This document shows positions 1-11,009 of a stretch of 64,000 nucleotides of DNA, piece after piece. Position numbers and translations under genes: made by a program. Positions within the stretch are counted from its first letter, which is position 1, and each line of letters opens with the position of its first letter. The notes below the pieces were generated by a model that ran no database searches, had not been told where the DNA came from, and saw nothing but the letters and a program-made list of their open reading frames with translations. Origin of the DNA: Austropuccinia psidii (taxonomy: Eukaryota; Basidiomycota; Pucciniomycetes; Pucciniales; Sphaerophragmiaceae); the NCBI GenBank assembly GCA_023105745.1, contig JALGQZ010000015.1, positions 15,660,499-15,724,498 of the forward strand, read 5' to 3'.

Positions 1-1313
1 ATTTTAATTTTTTTTTTTTTATTTCTTAAATAAATTAATTTAATTTAATTGTCAAAATTATATTATTTATATAAATAAATATAAATAATATAAATATAAA
101 ATTCCAAATAATTTTTTTTTTTTTTTTTGAGAGAAAGAGAGAGAAATTTTTATTTTAAACTAAAAAAAAAAAAAAAAAAAAAAAAAAAACATTAAAAATT
201 TATTTTATTTTATTTTATTTTACTTGAATTTTTTTTTTTTTATCAATATTATGACTTATGTTTAAAAAAAAAAAATCAGGAGTTTTTTCAGGTTTATGAA
301 ATGATGAACAAACCTTTTTTTTTTTCAAAGGTTAAAAATATTATAAAAAAAAAGTTATGAAAAATGTGAGAAAATCAGTGATGAAAGATTGAAAATAAAT
401 TCAAGATGATTTAAGTTATTTGGTGAAACAAAAGAGTTTAAAAAGATTTTTTGGTGGTAGGTTTTATTTTGAGAAAGGAAATGGGATCTTTTGGGGGAAA
501 AAAAATTAATACAAATGGTCCAAAAATATTTGATAAAATTGATTTGGAATGGTTTTTTTGAAACAAGATTTTTTTTCAGGGTAGGAAATATTTTAAAAGA
601 TATTTTTTGTTTTTTTAATTTTTTACCAACACCCAAAAAGTACTAAGAATAATAATTTCTTTTATATTAATGAATTAATTATATGATTAAAAAGTTTAAT
701 TTATCAATTAATTAAGCTTTACTTTTAAATGATTTTAAATTTGTATTTTTATTTTTAATTTAAAAATGATATAAATTTTCAGGTTTACCAAAAAATACCT
801 TTTCAGTTAAGGTGATGAATTTTCTTTTAACTTGCAATGGGTCTCACGGTGATTATTTTGAAGTTAAAATATTTTCTACCATTTTAGGAGTTTTTCAAAA
901 AGATTTGATTTTGAAATTAAATTTGATCTTGAATGATGGTTATTATAAATGGTGAAATTTTCTAGTTAATCCTCATAAAAAAACAATCAGATCACTCAAA
1001 TAGAATACAAGTAATTTTTTTTTTTTGCTAAATTTTAAAAGGCAATTTAATTCATGTTTTGTAAAAAGCAACCAAGTACAAGTACAGTAGATCTGATCCA
1101 ATTCAACTTGAAAACAAACTTTGAGAGCTTTAAAATCAAGAGCCGTTTCAAGTCAATCTTTGAGGTTGTTTTTGGAATGATTTATTTAATTTGAAAAGGA
1201 TTTAGGTTTGATTAGTTATAGATGTGTTTAATTTTTCCAACAGATTGAGTTGTACCAAATCGATATGGCAAGTAAACAGCGATAGATTGAATGAATTTTA
1301 ATTGAATTCAAAA
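1..1313. other. AT-rich stretch, no gene seen
   Basis: Very AT-rich DNA with long A and T runs, for example around 110-190 and 220-240. The only open stretch, on the minus strand at 355-636, is K/F/N/S-rich as expected from base composition. I see no RNA gene or mobile-element signature here. Confidence 0.6.
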
Positions 1314-2303
1314 TCAAGGATTAGAAGGGATGAAATCAGGTTTGAATTTTTTTGAGATGAAATCTTCCCAAGTCCAATTATGAGTTGAGTACCAGGGTTT
1401 GATTAATAATTCTTGTAATGAACCTATTCTTTGATTTGGGTCTTTAATTAATAAATGATTTAAGACGTCTTGACAATCGATGGATAAATATTTTGGAATT
1501 TTTATAGGACGATGAAGGATTGAATGAAATAAGACTAGTAAATTTGAGTTTAAAGCTTCAAAAGGTCTAAAACCGATTAAGATTTCATATAAGCAAATAC
1601 CTAAAGAGTACCAATCTGATTTAAAGCTATAATGATTTTTTGATAACATTTCAGGTGAGCAAAAGTTGGGAGTACCACAAATTGATAGATTATTTTGAAG
1701 ATCAGATGTTGATAGACCGAAATCGGTTAATTTGATGTGACCGTCTTGATCGATTAAGATATTTTCAGTTTTTAAATCCCTAAAGATGATACCCTTTAGT
1801 CTCAAATGATCTAAAGCACAAGCTAATTCAGCCAGATAAATTTTAGCTCTATTTTCTGATATAGGACCGAACTTTTTTAAATGATTATAAAGATCACCAC
1901 CTGAAGCGTAATCTAGGACGATGAAATTAAAATTTTGATTTGAGAAATGATTCTTGAGATGAACCAAGAAAGGAAAATTGCAATCTAGTTTTTTTAAGCT
2001 ATTTAACTCATTTTCGATAGATTTTAATGTATTAATTTTAGATTGATGGTGATGGTGGTGGTGGTGGTGGTGGTGATGATTTAGATGATGATCGTGATGA
2101 ATTTGAAAGACTTTTATGGCCAAAAGGTTACCATCTTGCTTTGATTTAGCCAACCAAACCTGACCAAAGCTACCTCTTCCGATTGATTTAATGAGATGAT
2201 AATCTGACAAATTTTGATTTAATCGATTGATTTGAGATTGAATTGAAGAATTTTGATTGAACGCAGGAGTTGAATGGATTGAATCGATAGAGCTGCAGCT
2301 CAT
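1314..2303 (-). CDS. Divergent AGC-type serine/threonine protein kinase with poly-His insert
   Basis: Single-exon reading frame of 329 residues with an ATG start at 2303. The protein-kinase core is complete: glycine-rich loop GRGSFGQV at residues 42-49, ATP-binding Lys64 in LAIKVF, an FRDLKTEN catalytic loop with Asp176, DFG at 194-196, and SPE (the APE position) at 216-218 preceded by CGTPNF, the form typical of AGC kinases. The C-terminus starts a WEDF...KPDFIP segment as in AGC C-tails but ends there, so no hydrophobic motif is present. Eleven consecutive His (76-86) lie between the beta-3 lysine and the alpha-C helix. Family knowledge puts AGC kinases in nutrient, cAMP and growth signalling; the substrate here is unknown. 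All catalytic residues are kept, so it may be active. The short C-tail could mean a divergent paralogue or a missed 3' exon. Confidence 0.85.
   Translation of the reverse strand: MSCSSIDSIHSTPAFNQNSSIQSQINRLNQNLSDYHLIKSIGRGSFGQVWLAKSKQDGNLLAIKVFQIHHDHHLNHHHHHHHHHHHQSKINTLKSIENELNSLKKLDCNFPFLVHLKNHFSNQNFNFIVLDYASGGDLYNHLKKFGPISENRAKIYLAELACALDHLRLKGIIFRDLKTENILIDQDGHIKLTDFGLSTSDLQNNLSICGTPNFCSPEMLSKNHYSFKSDWYSLGICLYEILIGFRPFEALNSNLLVLFHSILHRPIKIPKYLSIDCQDVLNHLLIKDPNQRIGSLQELLIKPWYSTHNWTWEDFISKKFKPDFIPSNP
2045..2080 (-). repeat. In-frame CAC/CAT microsatellite (poly-His tract)
   Basis: A GTG/ATG trinucleotide run on the + strand codes eleven His in the kinase. It lies in the loop after beta-3, where length variation could be tolerated. 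Such tracts often vary in length between alleles. Confidence 0.9.
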
Positions 2304-5012
2304 TTTCGCTTTGGATGACGATTTAAATTTGTACTTGTCTGCAGATTCCCAAGGGAGAACTGGCTACATGGAGGCCTGTCTGCACTAGAACTAGAACTAG
2401 AACTGGGCTGGAGTGGGAAGACGGAATGAGAATGAGCCAGAGGGATTTCAAAAAGGTAAGATCAATCTTGAAGGAAGATGTGAGAATCGATGATCATGGC
2501 CAGAATTAAAAACCAGCAAAGAAACGAAAAGCAGAATGAGACCACTTTCGCATCGACAGCGATATCTGGCTTGGAAGTGTTTAAGCGAATACTGATTCAC
2601 AAAAATACATTGAAAGGAATTTTTTATTTAAGATTAATTTCAAAAAAAGAAATCATTCAAAAAAAATAAAGAAAAATGATTCGATTTTGAAGAATTCGAT
2701 TTTGAAGAATTTGATTTTGAAGAATTTAAATTTAAGAATTTGATTTATGATGAAAACTTTTACAAAATTGAAAAGGAAAGTAGACTTTTTTAATTTGAAA
2801 ATTAAAAATAAAATGCAAAAATAATTTTAGAAAGATTTCAGTCTATTACGATGATTTAGGATTGATAAGACATTAAATCTTGAAGGATTTAGTGATTATT
2901 AAGAAAATTCAGAATAATTTCAAGTGAATTTGAATGATTATCTCCAAAAATCAAACAAAAAAATATCATCTTTTAGCTAATTTTCATTGATGAATGATTT
3001 TTAAAAGGATTTTTTGATTTCAATTTGAATGAAATTCTCTAATTTTTCTGCTAAATTATAGTATCATTGCTTAAAAAATAGGTTATTTTTTAAAAAAGCA
3101 ATGTATTCAAATTATTTTAGCTTTATTTTTAATTTTTTGAGAAATACTATTTGAAAAATAAGATGGATCTTAATAATTAGCTCATTAATACATCTAAAAG
3201 GTTTGATTAGAATATTTGAACTAAAGAGAATAATAATAAGGAGATATTTATAAAAGATTATCATACCAATTTTCACTCCTACCCAAAAGTGGTCTAAGCT
3301 TGAAATTAGGACTTGAATTAAATTCTAATAGCTAATATGTTTTGAATTAGGTGATATTTTTCAGAGATTTATGAATAGAAACTGAAAAATAATTGGTGGA
3401 TTATTAAAATAAAAAATTTGAAAAGAAATTATCTTAAAAATAATCAAACATAGGGATTTAATTATGTAATAAAACCCTCAGGATGATTAGTATGGAAATT
3501 AAAAGCTGAATAAATTCAATCTTTGACTTTTGATGGTTTTAATCACTTAAAATTTATTCAGAATTCACTTAAAATATAAAAATAATCATTTATCAAGTTC
3601 AAAATTCTATCAAGAGAAACTATTTGTGAATATTAATATTTTAATTTTCAAATCATTAAAATAAAGGAACTTTAATAATATTCCAAAACTATGATTTCAA
3701 AAAAATGAATTTTTAAAGATAATTTAAAAAAAATTCAGGTTATGATTAGGTGATATAACATGATTATGCTGTAATAACCTCCAAAAATTGAAAATTGATT
3801 GATTAAAGTGAAAAAAATCCCTAAAAGTCTTCTATTATCCTTATTTTAATTAGAAAGGAAGCACTAATTCTTCCTCTGTTTTTCCCTCAGATATCATAAA
3901 ATAATCAAAATAATAAAATAACTAAAGGGAAAGATTTCTCATTTTATTAAAAGATATTGAATACTAAAGACTAAAGATCTTGATATTAAAATTAACTAAG
4001 AATCTAGTGAAAATATTAATATTTTAATTTCTTTTGTAAATTTTTTATAAAAATATAAATCAAAATAAAATTTTAAATCTTATTAATATTTTCTATTATC
4101 TTAAAACCTATCAAAAGCTAGTTTTCTTTACAATTTAAGGTTTGAAATTCTCCAAAATCCTCATATCAATTGTTCAGAGTATTTTTTTTTTTAATTTATA
4201 ATTAATTTCCATTTAAAAATTAATAAGTTATAATTTTTATATAATATAAATAGTATTTATATTAAAAAATATTTTCAATATTGGTAATATTTTAATTACA
4301 ACTAATAATTTCTTTAAAAAATAAAAATTTATATTAAATAATTTTTATTTTTTATTTTTGTAACACTAATAATTTAATTCTTTATATATTGATTATTATT
4401 ATTTTTTTTTATTAATAATATATCTTATTTAATAAAATTAAATTATATAAATCATCAACTTCAAAAAAAAAAAAAAAAAAAAAAAAACAATTTTTTTTTT
4501 TTTTTTTACTATAATTATAATTTATTTCATTATTATTATAAATATTTTTATCTTCTTTTTCATTATTAATAAAGAAATTAAAATTAAAATAAATCAAAAA
4601 AAATTGATAATTTTTTAATTTTTTTCAATTTTTAATAATTGAAACCTTATAGATATATTGATTTTTTTTTTTTCAATCTAAGAATCAAAAAAAAAATAAA
4701 AATAAATAAATATTTTGAAATATTTTTTTTTTTTTATTGAATAAAATTATTTTCAAAAATAATAATAATAAAAGATGTTTATCTAGTATTTTTTTATTTA
4801 TTATGTTTTTTTTTTTTTTTTTTTTTAATTTACAATTATTTTTTTTTAATTTTATAATTAATGTTAATTAATTAAGATAATTAAATATTTCTTCTTTTTA
4901 AGATTAAAAATTCCTCCTTTTTTTAATCAAGTAAAAAAAATTTACCTTAAATTTTTTTTTTTTTGTTTTTTTGATAATTTTATTTCTTTATCTTATTCAA
5001 GTTATAACTAAA

Positions 5013-5046
<34 letters not shown>

Positions 5047-5144
5047 TTCAGTAACTTAAACTGAAAAAAAAAAAAAAAAAAAAAAATTAAAAATTTTGAA
5101 AAAACTTTAAAAAATTTTAATAAATTAAAAATTCTAAATAATTT

Positions 5145-5180
<36 letters not shown>

Positions 5181-5431
5181 AAAATTATTAAAAAAATTTT
5201 AATTAAAATTAAATAAAATTCTTATTAATATTAAAATTAAAAAAAAAAATCATTAAAAGAATTTAAAAATCTTATTAATTTAATTTTTAATATAAAGCTC
5301 AAAAATAAAAAAATATAAAAAATAAAAAATTAAAACTCAGAAAAATTAAAATTAAGAAAAAAAAAAAAAAATTGAAAAATAAAAAAAAATTTAAAAATAA
5401 AATTTAATAAAATATAATAATAAAAATTAAA
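2304..5431. other. AT-rich intergenic region with homopolymer tracts
   Basis: After about 300 bp of more balanced sequence upstream of the kinase, with a short AGAACT tandem near 2382-2403, this becomes extremely AT-rich with A or T runs of 15-30 bases (about 4462-4507, 5015-5045, 5147-5180). No convincing coding region or transposon end was seen. Confidence 0.6.
2681..2739. repeat. 15-bp tandem repeat, three clear units plus a decayed one
   Basis: The unit TCGATTTTGAAGAAT occurs at 2681-2695 and 2696-2710, with one C-to-T change at 2711-2725, then a decayed unit to about 2739. It lies some 380 bp upstream of the kinase start on its strand. No function is visible. Confidence 0.85.
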
Positions 5432-5535
5432 TAATAAGACTAAAAAAAAAAAGTGTAAAAAAAAAAAAAAAAAAATTAATAAAATAATAATTATTTTATA
5501 GTAATAATAAGAAAGTTTTTAATCATAATTTTTAT

Positions 5536-5569
<34 letters not shown>

Positions 5570-6889
5570 AATAATAATTTTAATACTAATTTTTAAAGAA
5601 AAAAAAAATAATAATTTTGAAGAATATTATTATAATTAATTTTTTTTAAGGGTAATTTTATTTTAATTTGGTTTTATTATTTATTCATGAAATGAATTTT
5701 TTTTTTTTCATGAAGGATCACTTTGTTTAATTTTTGTTTTAAATAATAAAAAGAAGAATTAAGGACTTGAATAATAAGATTTATTTAAAATACAAGAAAA
5801 GGAAATATATATAACTTAAATCTGATATTAATAATATTAATTAATTATTCCACTTTTTTTTTTTTTTAATTTAAAGAGATAAATAATAATTCACTCAAGA
5901 TCTTGAATATATTTAAAATTATTAAAAAAATATCTATTAAATTGTAATTAATTTAAAATAACTTCATCTTTTAAATTAGATTCATTATTTTTTAATTTGA
6001 ATGAATATCAAAAACATTTTCTTTTATTAAAATATATATATATATATATATATATTTTCAAAGATTTTTTCATAATTTAATTTATTAAAATATATTATTC
6101 ATAGTAAAAATCAATAGTAAAGAAAATTTCTTAAAAATAAATTAAATTTTTGAAATTATAAAATTCTTATAAGAAGATTATTATAAATTATTATTAAAAA
6201 AATTTATAAAATAAAAATAAATTACTTTAAAAATTCTCAATTATTGAAAGAAATTATTTAAAAAAAAAAATGATTTAAAAAATTCTTTAAAGTTGATTTT
6301 ATATAGATTTAAAGTGAAAATATTTATAATTTAAAACCTAATTTCCAAAATTCTCTTAATTATTTCTATGTTTTATCTCAAATAAATATTATATTATTCA
6401 ATATTCTAATCCCTTTTTTTTTAAAATAAATCAAACAAAAAAAAGCAACAAATTGGGATGAAAACAGTTCAAAATTTAAAGTTAGATCAAATTCTAATCT
6501 TAAAATTTTAAATAATGTTGAAAATCCTCCAATAAAGTTGGAAAGCCTTAATTGAATCCTTTTCAAATCCAAAAAATCTGAGTACCCCAGCTCTATTTTG
6601 GTCTTTTTCATTTTTCCCACCTTTTTTGAATGGATTTTTCCCTTTTATTTATTCAAAACCATCCTATGGACCTAAACACTTTTGAATTGAGCCCATTCAA
6701 AATTTACATCCTGTATGACAAATCCTTAGCCAATTCAGTAAATATACACAACTAAAATTTTGGTAAGTTTGCATAAACCTTATGAAACTTTAAATTTAAG
6801 ATTATTTAAGGTTAAATTTAACAATTTTAAAAAAAAAAATATTAAAAAAATTTATAATTTTAATTTGAGATTCTTAAATCTTATAATAA
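5432..6889 (-). repeat. R2 dispersed repeat, copy C (interrupted at 6890)
   Basis: This segment closely parallels 34987-36418 in the same orientation, including TAATAAGAC at its left, an (AT)n run at about 6032-6054, and a shared right part reading GAGATTCTTAAATCTTATAATAA. It is cut at 6890 by the start of a gypsy LTR. Its far end is not recognisable upstream of 5432. Because it is uninterrupted at TAATAAGAC, it serves as an empty-site paralogue for the Harbinger insertion at 34986/34987. It may be part of a long LTR of a sister gypsy family (see copies A and B). Confidence 0.75.
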
Positions 6890-8892
6890 TGTGAGCCTTT
6901 GAGATATGAACACATACCCAATAAGGTCACAAAAAGACTCAGAATAATTAGACTTTTAATATAATTATATTAAAATTACTTAAAATAATTATAAATTAAA
7001 AATAATTAATTAAATATACAAAAAATACCATAAATTGGTACAAAAATTGGTTTAACTTAAAAACCAATGAATCAACATGTAAAATAAATTATACCATTGG
7101 ATTCCACATGGAAAAATACACATATACCATTTTTATGGCATATCTGTAAAGTCAATATTTAAGGAATTATAAGGTATAATACCTTATAAAAACCATAAAA
7201 TCTTATTTATCTCAAAACCTAATGAAACAACATGTGAAATAAATTGTACCAGTGGATTCCCCATGAAAATCCACACATAAAACAATTAATAAACTAATTT
7301 CCAATGTTAATACTTAAGGAATTATCCTGAATATATGCACTTTTTTGGTCAACACATATATTCAAGGATCATAGCTAATATCTTCTAAACTATACATGAT
7401 AGAATGATGAACCAAAGATAAAGTTACCACGTAATTACTGTAAAAACACAGATATGAACTTTATTTTCCAAATTATAAACAAGGTTAAAACCTATGATGA
7501 ATTATTGATAAAAATCAACAGAGCTGTTGACCACTTTGTTGTGAAAGTGTTCCAAACTTAAAAAAAAGTACACAGTTGGATTCTCCTAGTTCATTTGTGA
7601 AGAATGATGTAATTCTTATTATTAAATTCAGGGTATAACCCCCTGAAATCAAGGTTTGAAGTTTAAAATATTGAATTTCGACAGAAAAGATGAGTTACAA
7701 GAAAAATCATCAAAATTAGAGTTTTGATGATGTAATGAAAAGCTCTTGGCAGCATAATAAGGTTATGCCAGGCTATCAGAATTCACTCTCTGAATTGCTG
7801 TAGCGTGTATAACTTAAAAGTCATTGAGGATCAAAGTTTGAGCTTAATTTGAGCAGTTATGATCACATACTGTAATCTTAATTTAAGTTTAACAGTCTTA
7901 AGAGTGATAAACTTGGTGAATACTATTAGTTTATGATTAAAACTAATAAAATCCACGAAATTTGGGGTTCTGCCAAGCCTCTGATGTCATCAAACTTAGA
8001 GTTATGGTGATAACTCTAAATAATGGTGTAATAATGATGTAATCACCCTCAAGCCTTAAAATATTGATCAATTCCAGTGGATATGATCAGTACACGTCTA
8101 CTAGAAGCCTGTTGGACTCTAGGAGGGAGGTATTTACTATAAATAGAGCTCTTTTTACTCTATTTACCCCTCAGACGCATCAAAAACATTAAATCAATTA
8201 AATAAAAGGTAATTTCTTTATTCTTTATATATAAAACTCTTATATTATTAAAGACCAAAGATCATCTTAACATTAATCACTATTTTTACGTGATTAAATC
8301 AATTCTTTAATTGTTTTTGTCATAAATCCCTCTATAAACTCATTTCCACGTAAAATCAAGAATTTTAGTAATTTTCTTTATTTTTTATTGTAAATACAAT
8401 TTGAAAAAGTTGTATTATATTCTTTTGGCGTAAAATATCTCAAAATTATTATTTTAAGTGTTAAAAGTAGGTTATTTCATCTTTTTATAATAATTTCTCT
8501 CTTATTATTACTCTTAATAATTCTTATTTAATATAAATAGTATTTATATTAATAGATAACTTTAATATTAGTAATATTATTGTTATTAATTGTTTTTTAT
8601 TTATAAAAAACAGTTTTTTACGCCTTTATTATTTGTTTGTAACAATAATAAAGAGCTTTATAATATATTAATTATTTTATATTAATATATTATTTATAAT
8701 ATTATAATTTCATATAATATTAATTATATTATTATATTTATTTAATAATATAATATTTTTACACCATAATAATAATATTTCTTTATTATTATTATTATTT
8801 TAATCTTATTTATTTCAATTATAAGGACATTCAGAGTACAATAAGTAAAAAATTAGTAATTTTTACTTATTGTTTCATAGTCAAACCTTACA
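6890..8892 (+). repeat. 5' LTR of gypsy copy 1 (subfamily A marker)
   Basis: A 2003-bp LTR bounded by TG...CA. It has the marker CAGTCTTAAGAGTG near 7893, shared with both LTRs of copy 3, and lacks a block of about 20 bp present near 16688 in its partner LTR. It contains a TATA box at 8138 and several short inverted repeats (for example 7706-7731 and 7996-8019). Confidence 0.92.
8138..8146 (+). promoter_or_regulatory. Probable LTR TATA box
   Basis: TATAAATAG lies about 1.25 kb into the LTR in the otherwise conserved context TTTACTATAAATAGAGCTC. It is kept in every LTR copy in the window (for example 16805-16813 and, reversed, 23503-23511), as expected for the U3 promoter that starts genomic RNA. 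Assignment is by motif only. Confidence 0.55.
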
Positions 8893-8894
8893 TT

Positions 8895-8912
8895 TGGGGG
8901 CCTGGCCGTGAT
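8895..8912 (+). other. Putative primer-binding site of gypsy copy 1
   Basis: TGGGGGCCTGGCCGTGAT begins two bases after the 5' LTR and is conserved at the same place in copies 2 and 3 (reversed, ending at about 31392 and 45087). The TGG start fits pairing with a tRNA CCA end, and the first eight bases would suit a tRNA ending GGCCCCCA. I cannot name the tRNA with confidence. Confidence 0.55.
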
Positions 8913-9391
8913 ATTTACTTAAAAGACCTTTAAAAAGATTCTATTTGGGTTTATCCAATAATAAATTATATTTATAATCATAAAATTATATAATAATTTT
9001 ATATTTTATTGATTTTAAAAGCTATTGAGGCATTTGGAAAGCAATTGTACTGTCTTACACGTGGTTTTTCACATCCTTAGACTTGCAAGAACTTTCTTTG
9101 AGTGACTCTAGTGATTAAAAGAGATATTTTATAAATTAAAAATAATTTTTATTATAATTTAATAAGAATCATATTCATTTTTTATCTTATTCTTTAAAAA
9201 TAAAAAATATATAAAAAATATTAAAAAATATTAAAAACAAATAAAAAAGTTATTTTTATTCATTTTTATTCATTTCTTTATTTATTTCAATTTTTCAAAG
9301 ATATAAAAGCAATTTCTACGTGGAAAATTGCCATATCTTGCCAACAATCACACTTCTTATAAAAAGACTTATATTTATTTGTCTTTTTTAG

Positions 9392-10311
9392 TGTTTGAAG
9401 ATAACCCAACAGAAGACAACCAAGCTACTGTTGAGAGATTGGTGGAAGAAACTTGTCAAAGTTCTCCAACACCAGTTATCATCAAAAGAAAGAAAGCTAA
9501 GAAATTAGACTTTCCAGGGCCCACCATTCAAGACTCTGAAGGTGAGCACCCCTTTTTAAATTGCCTTAAAAGAATTTTATTCTAAAAATACTTTTATTTT
9601 TTCTTATTCTTTAAATTATGACTACCAGAAGAGGTTCCCAATACTCCATCCAATCAGATGGAGCTGGACTCAGAGGTAGAATTGATCCCTCAAAAGGGAA
9701 AAGAAAGGGCAATATCCCCAGTGGAACAGAATCCACACAAGGAAGTGCCTTATCCCAAAGGCAAGTCCCAGAAATGCCCATGATATCTGAGCCTGAATTG
9801 GAACTAAGTATGAGTAACTCAAATAGGTACAAATCACATTCAGAGGGCTCAAATAGACATCTACATGAGCCAGTACAAGCAGTATTACACAGTATACAAG
9901 GACAAAGACTGGGAAATGCTGCCTCAAATACACCAAGGAGTGATTAACTCCTGGCACATCCTGAAAAAGTTCCTCAAAGAGGAGGAGATAGTGAAATACT
10001 CCAATGGATGGAATCCACTGTCATGCAAACCTCAAATCAAAAAAATCAAGGATTACCACACCAAAAAGAGGGAGGCAACCAAGGAAGAAGCCCCAGTAGC
10101 TTCTACCAGCAAGCCTCAAGCCAACCCACTTCCCCAAGAAGGGAAGAAGATCAAGAAAAAGAATTGGAGGAAACCATATTCCCCAAGCTACAGAATCCCA
10201 AGAATCCAAAAGGATGCCATGGACAATGTTTTCAACATGGCCAGAGCCTTGATGGAATTCAAGGACAAGGAAGAGCAAAGAATGAGACAACCTCATTTCC
10301 CAAAGAAATAA
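9392..10311 (+). CDS. Gypsy copy 1 ORF1, extra 5' reading frame overlapping Gag-Pol (probably spliced)
   Basis: The best supported part is 9865-10311: an ATG start and 148 codons of a lysine-rich protein with several Trp/Tyr (start MSQYKQYYTVYKDKDW, end PHFPKK). The same frame continues upstream through two possible introns, 9542-9628 (GT-AG) and 9761-9814 (GC-AG with AG/GCAAGT donor), to an exon at 9392-9541 whose own start is unclear. It overlaps the Gag-Pol frame, read one base apart. The TAA that breaks the Gag-Pol frame at 9945 is only an Ile/Met difference here, suggesting this frame is the constrained one. Copies 2 and 3 keep most of it. The role is unknown; a structural (Gag-like) N-terminal product is plausible. 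Confidence 0.55.
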
Positions 10312-10991
10312 CCTTGTCCAAAGATGTTGTAAAAACTTTAACAGACATTAAGAATAGTATATTACCTCTAAAAGAAATTAAAGATAGTTTATTATCACTA
10401 CAAGAAATAAATAACAATTTATCTTCTTTAACAAAAATTGTTGTGCAAAACAAGAAAGAAATTGACAACATTAAGTTTATTGTTGAAAATAATTAACCAA
10501 AGAATTTAATTGACAATACTCAAAAATTAATACAAGGACAACAAGAATTGTATAAATACATGAAAGATATCAAAGACAAGACTTTGACAATCAATCATGA
10601 TGTGAGTATTGACAATCTTACAGAAAAATTAAATAAATTAAGTATTTCTGTAGAAAAATTTGAAGAAAAGACTTCATCACACCAAAAATTACTTTTGGAC
10701 CATGTGGAAAAAAGTGATGAAGCAAGAATGCATCTGAAAGATGATATTCAAAGTGAAATAAGGCTTATTACAGAAAAAATGGATAAAATTAATGAGGCTA
10801 ATTTAAATATGCCAAAGTTATCAACACCATTTTCTCATATAAGAAGCCCTGTTAAAACAAAAGAGGAATTGTCAAATCCTTTCATAACAGACTTGAGTCA
10901 CCAAGACAATAACCAAGTCTTAATGAAGGAAGCACCTCACCTGAAAGAATGGCCAACATTCACAGGAGAAGGTGAATATGAACACATGTAA
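9618..10991 (+). pseudogene. Upstream part of gypsy copy 1 Gag-Pol frame, broken by three stops
   Basis: From ATG 9618 this frame is continuous with the Gag-Pol frame at 11010 but carries TAA at 9945, 10494 and 10989. Copy 3 reads through all three places and copy 2 through the last two, so these are nonsense changes in copy 1. From about 10310 the predicted protein is coiled-coil-like (repeated I/L/K/E heptads), then leads to the Gag capsid-like segment. Before 10310 it is S/Q/G/P-rich and overlaps ORF1, and may not be translated in that frame. The element probably depends on other copies for Gag. Confidence 0.7.
10296..10302 (+). promoter_or_regulatory. Candidate -1 ribosomal frameshift heptamer
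   Basis: In the ORF1 frame the codons ...CAT TTC CCA AAG AAA TAA contain T TTC CCA, an X XXY YYZ heptamer, two codons before the ORF1 stop at 10309. A -1 slip here leads directly into the Gag-Pol frame (FPKEITLS...). Copy 3 keeps TTTCCCA; copy 2 has TTTTCCA. Heptamers with CCC in the A site are generally weak slippery sites, and I have not identified a downstream pseudoknot. Confidence 0.35.
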
Positions 10992-11009
10992 TTTATTAAA
11001 ACAATTGAC

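Noticed and set aside
355..636. Minus-strand 93-codon frame
   Set aside because: K/F/N/S-rich translation typical of AT-rich non-coding DNA; no start context or motif.
6032..6054. (AT)n run as a possible regulatory site
   Set aside because: It is a simple microsatellite shared by R2 copies C and B (near 35556) and is explained by the repeat.
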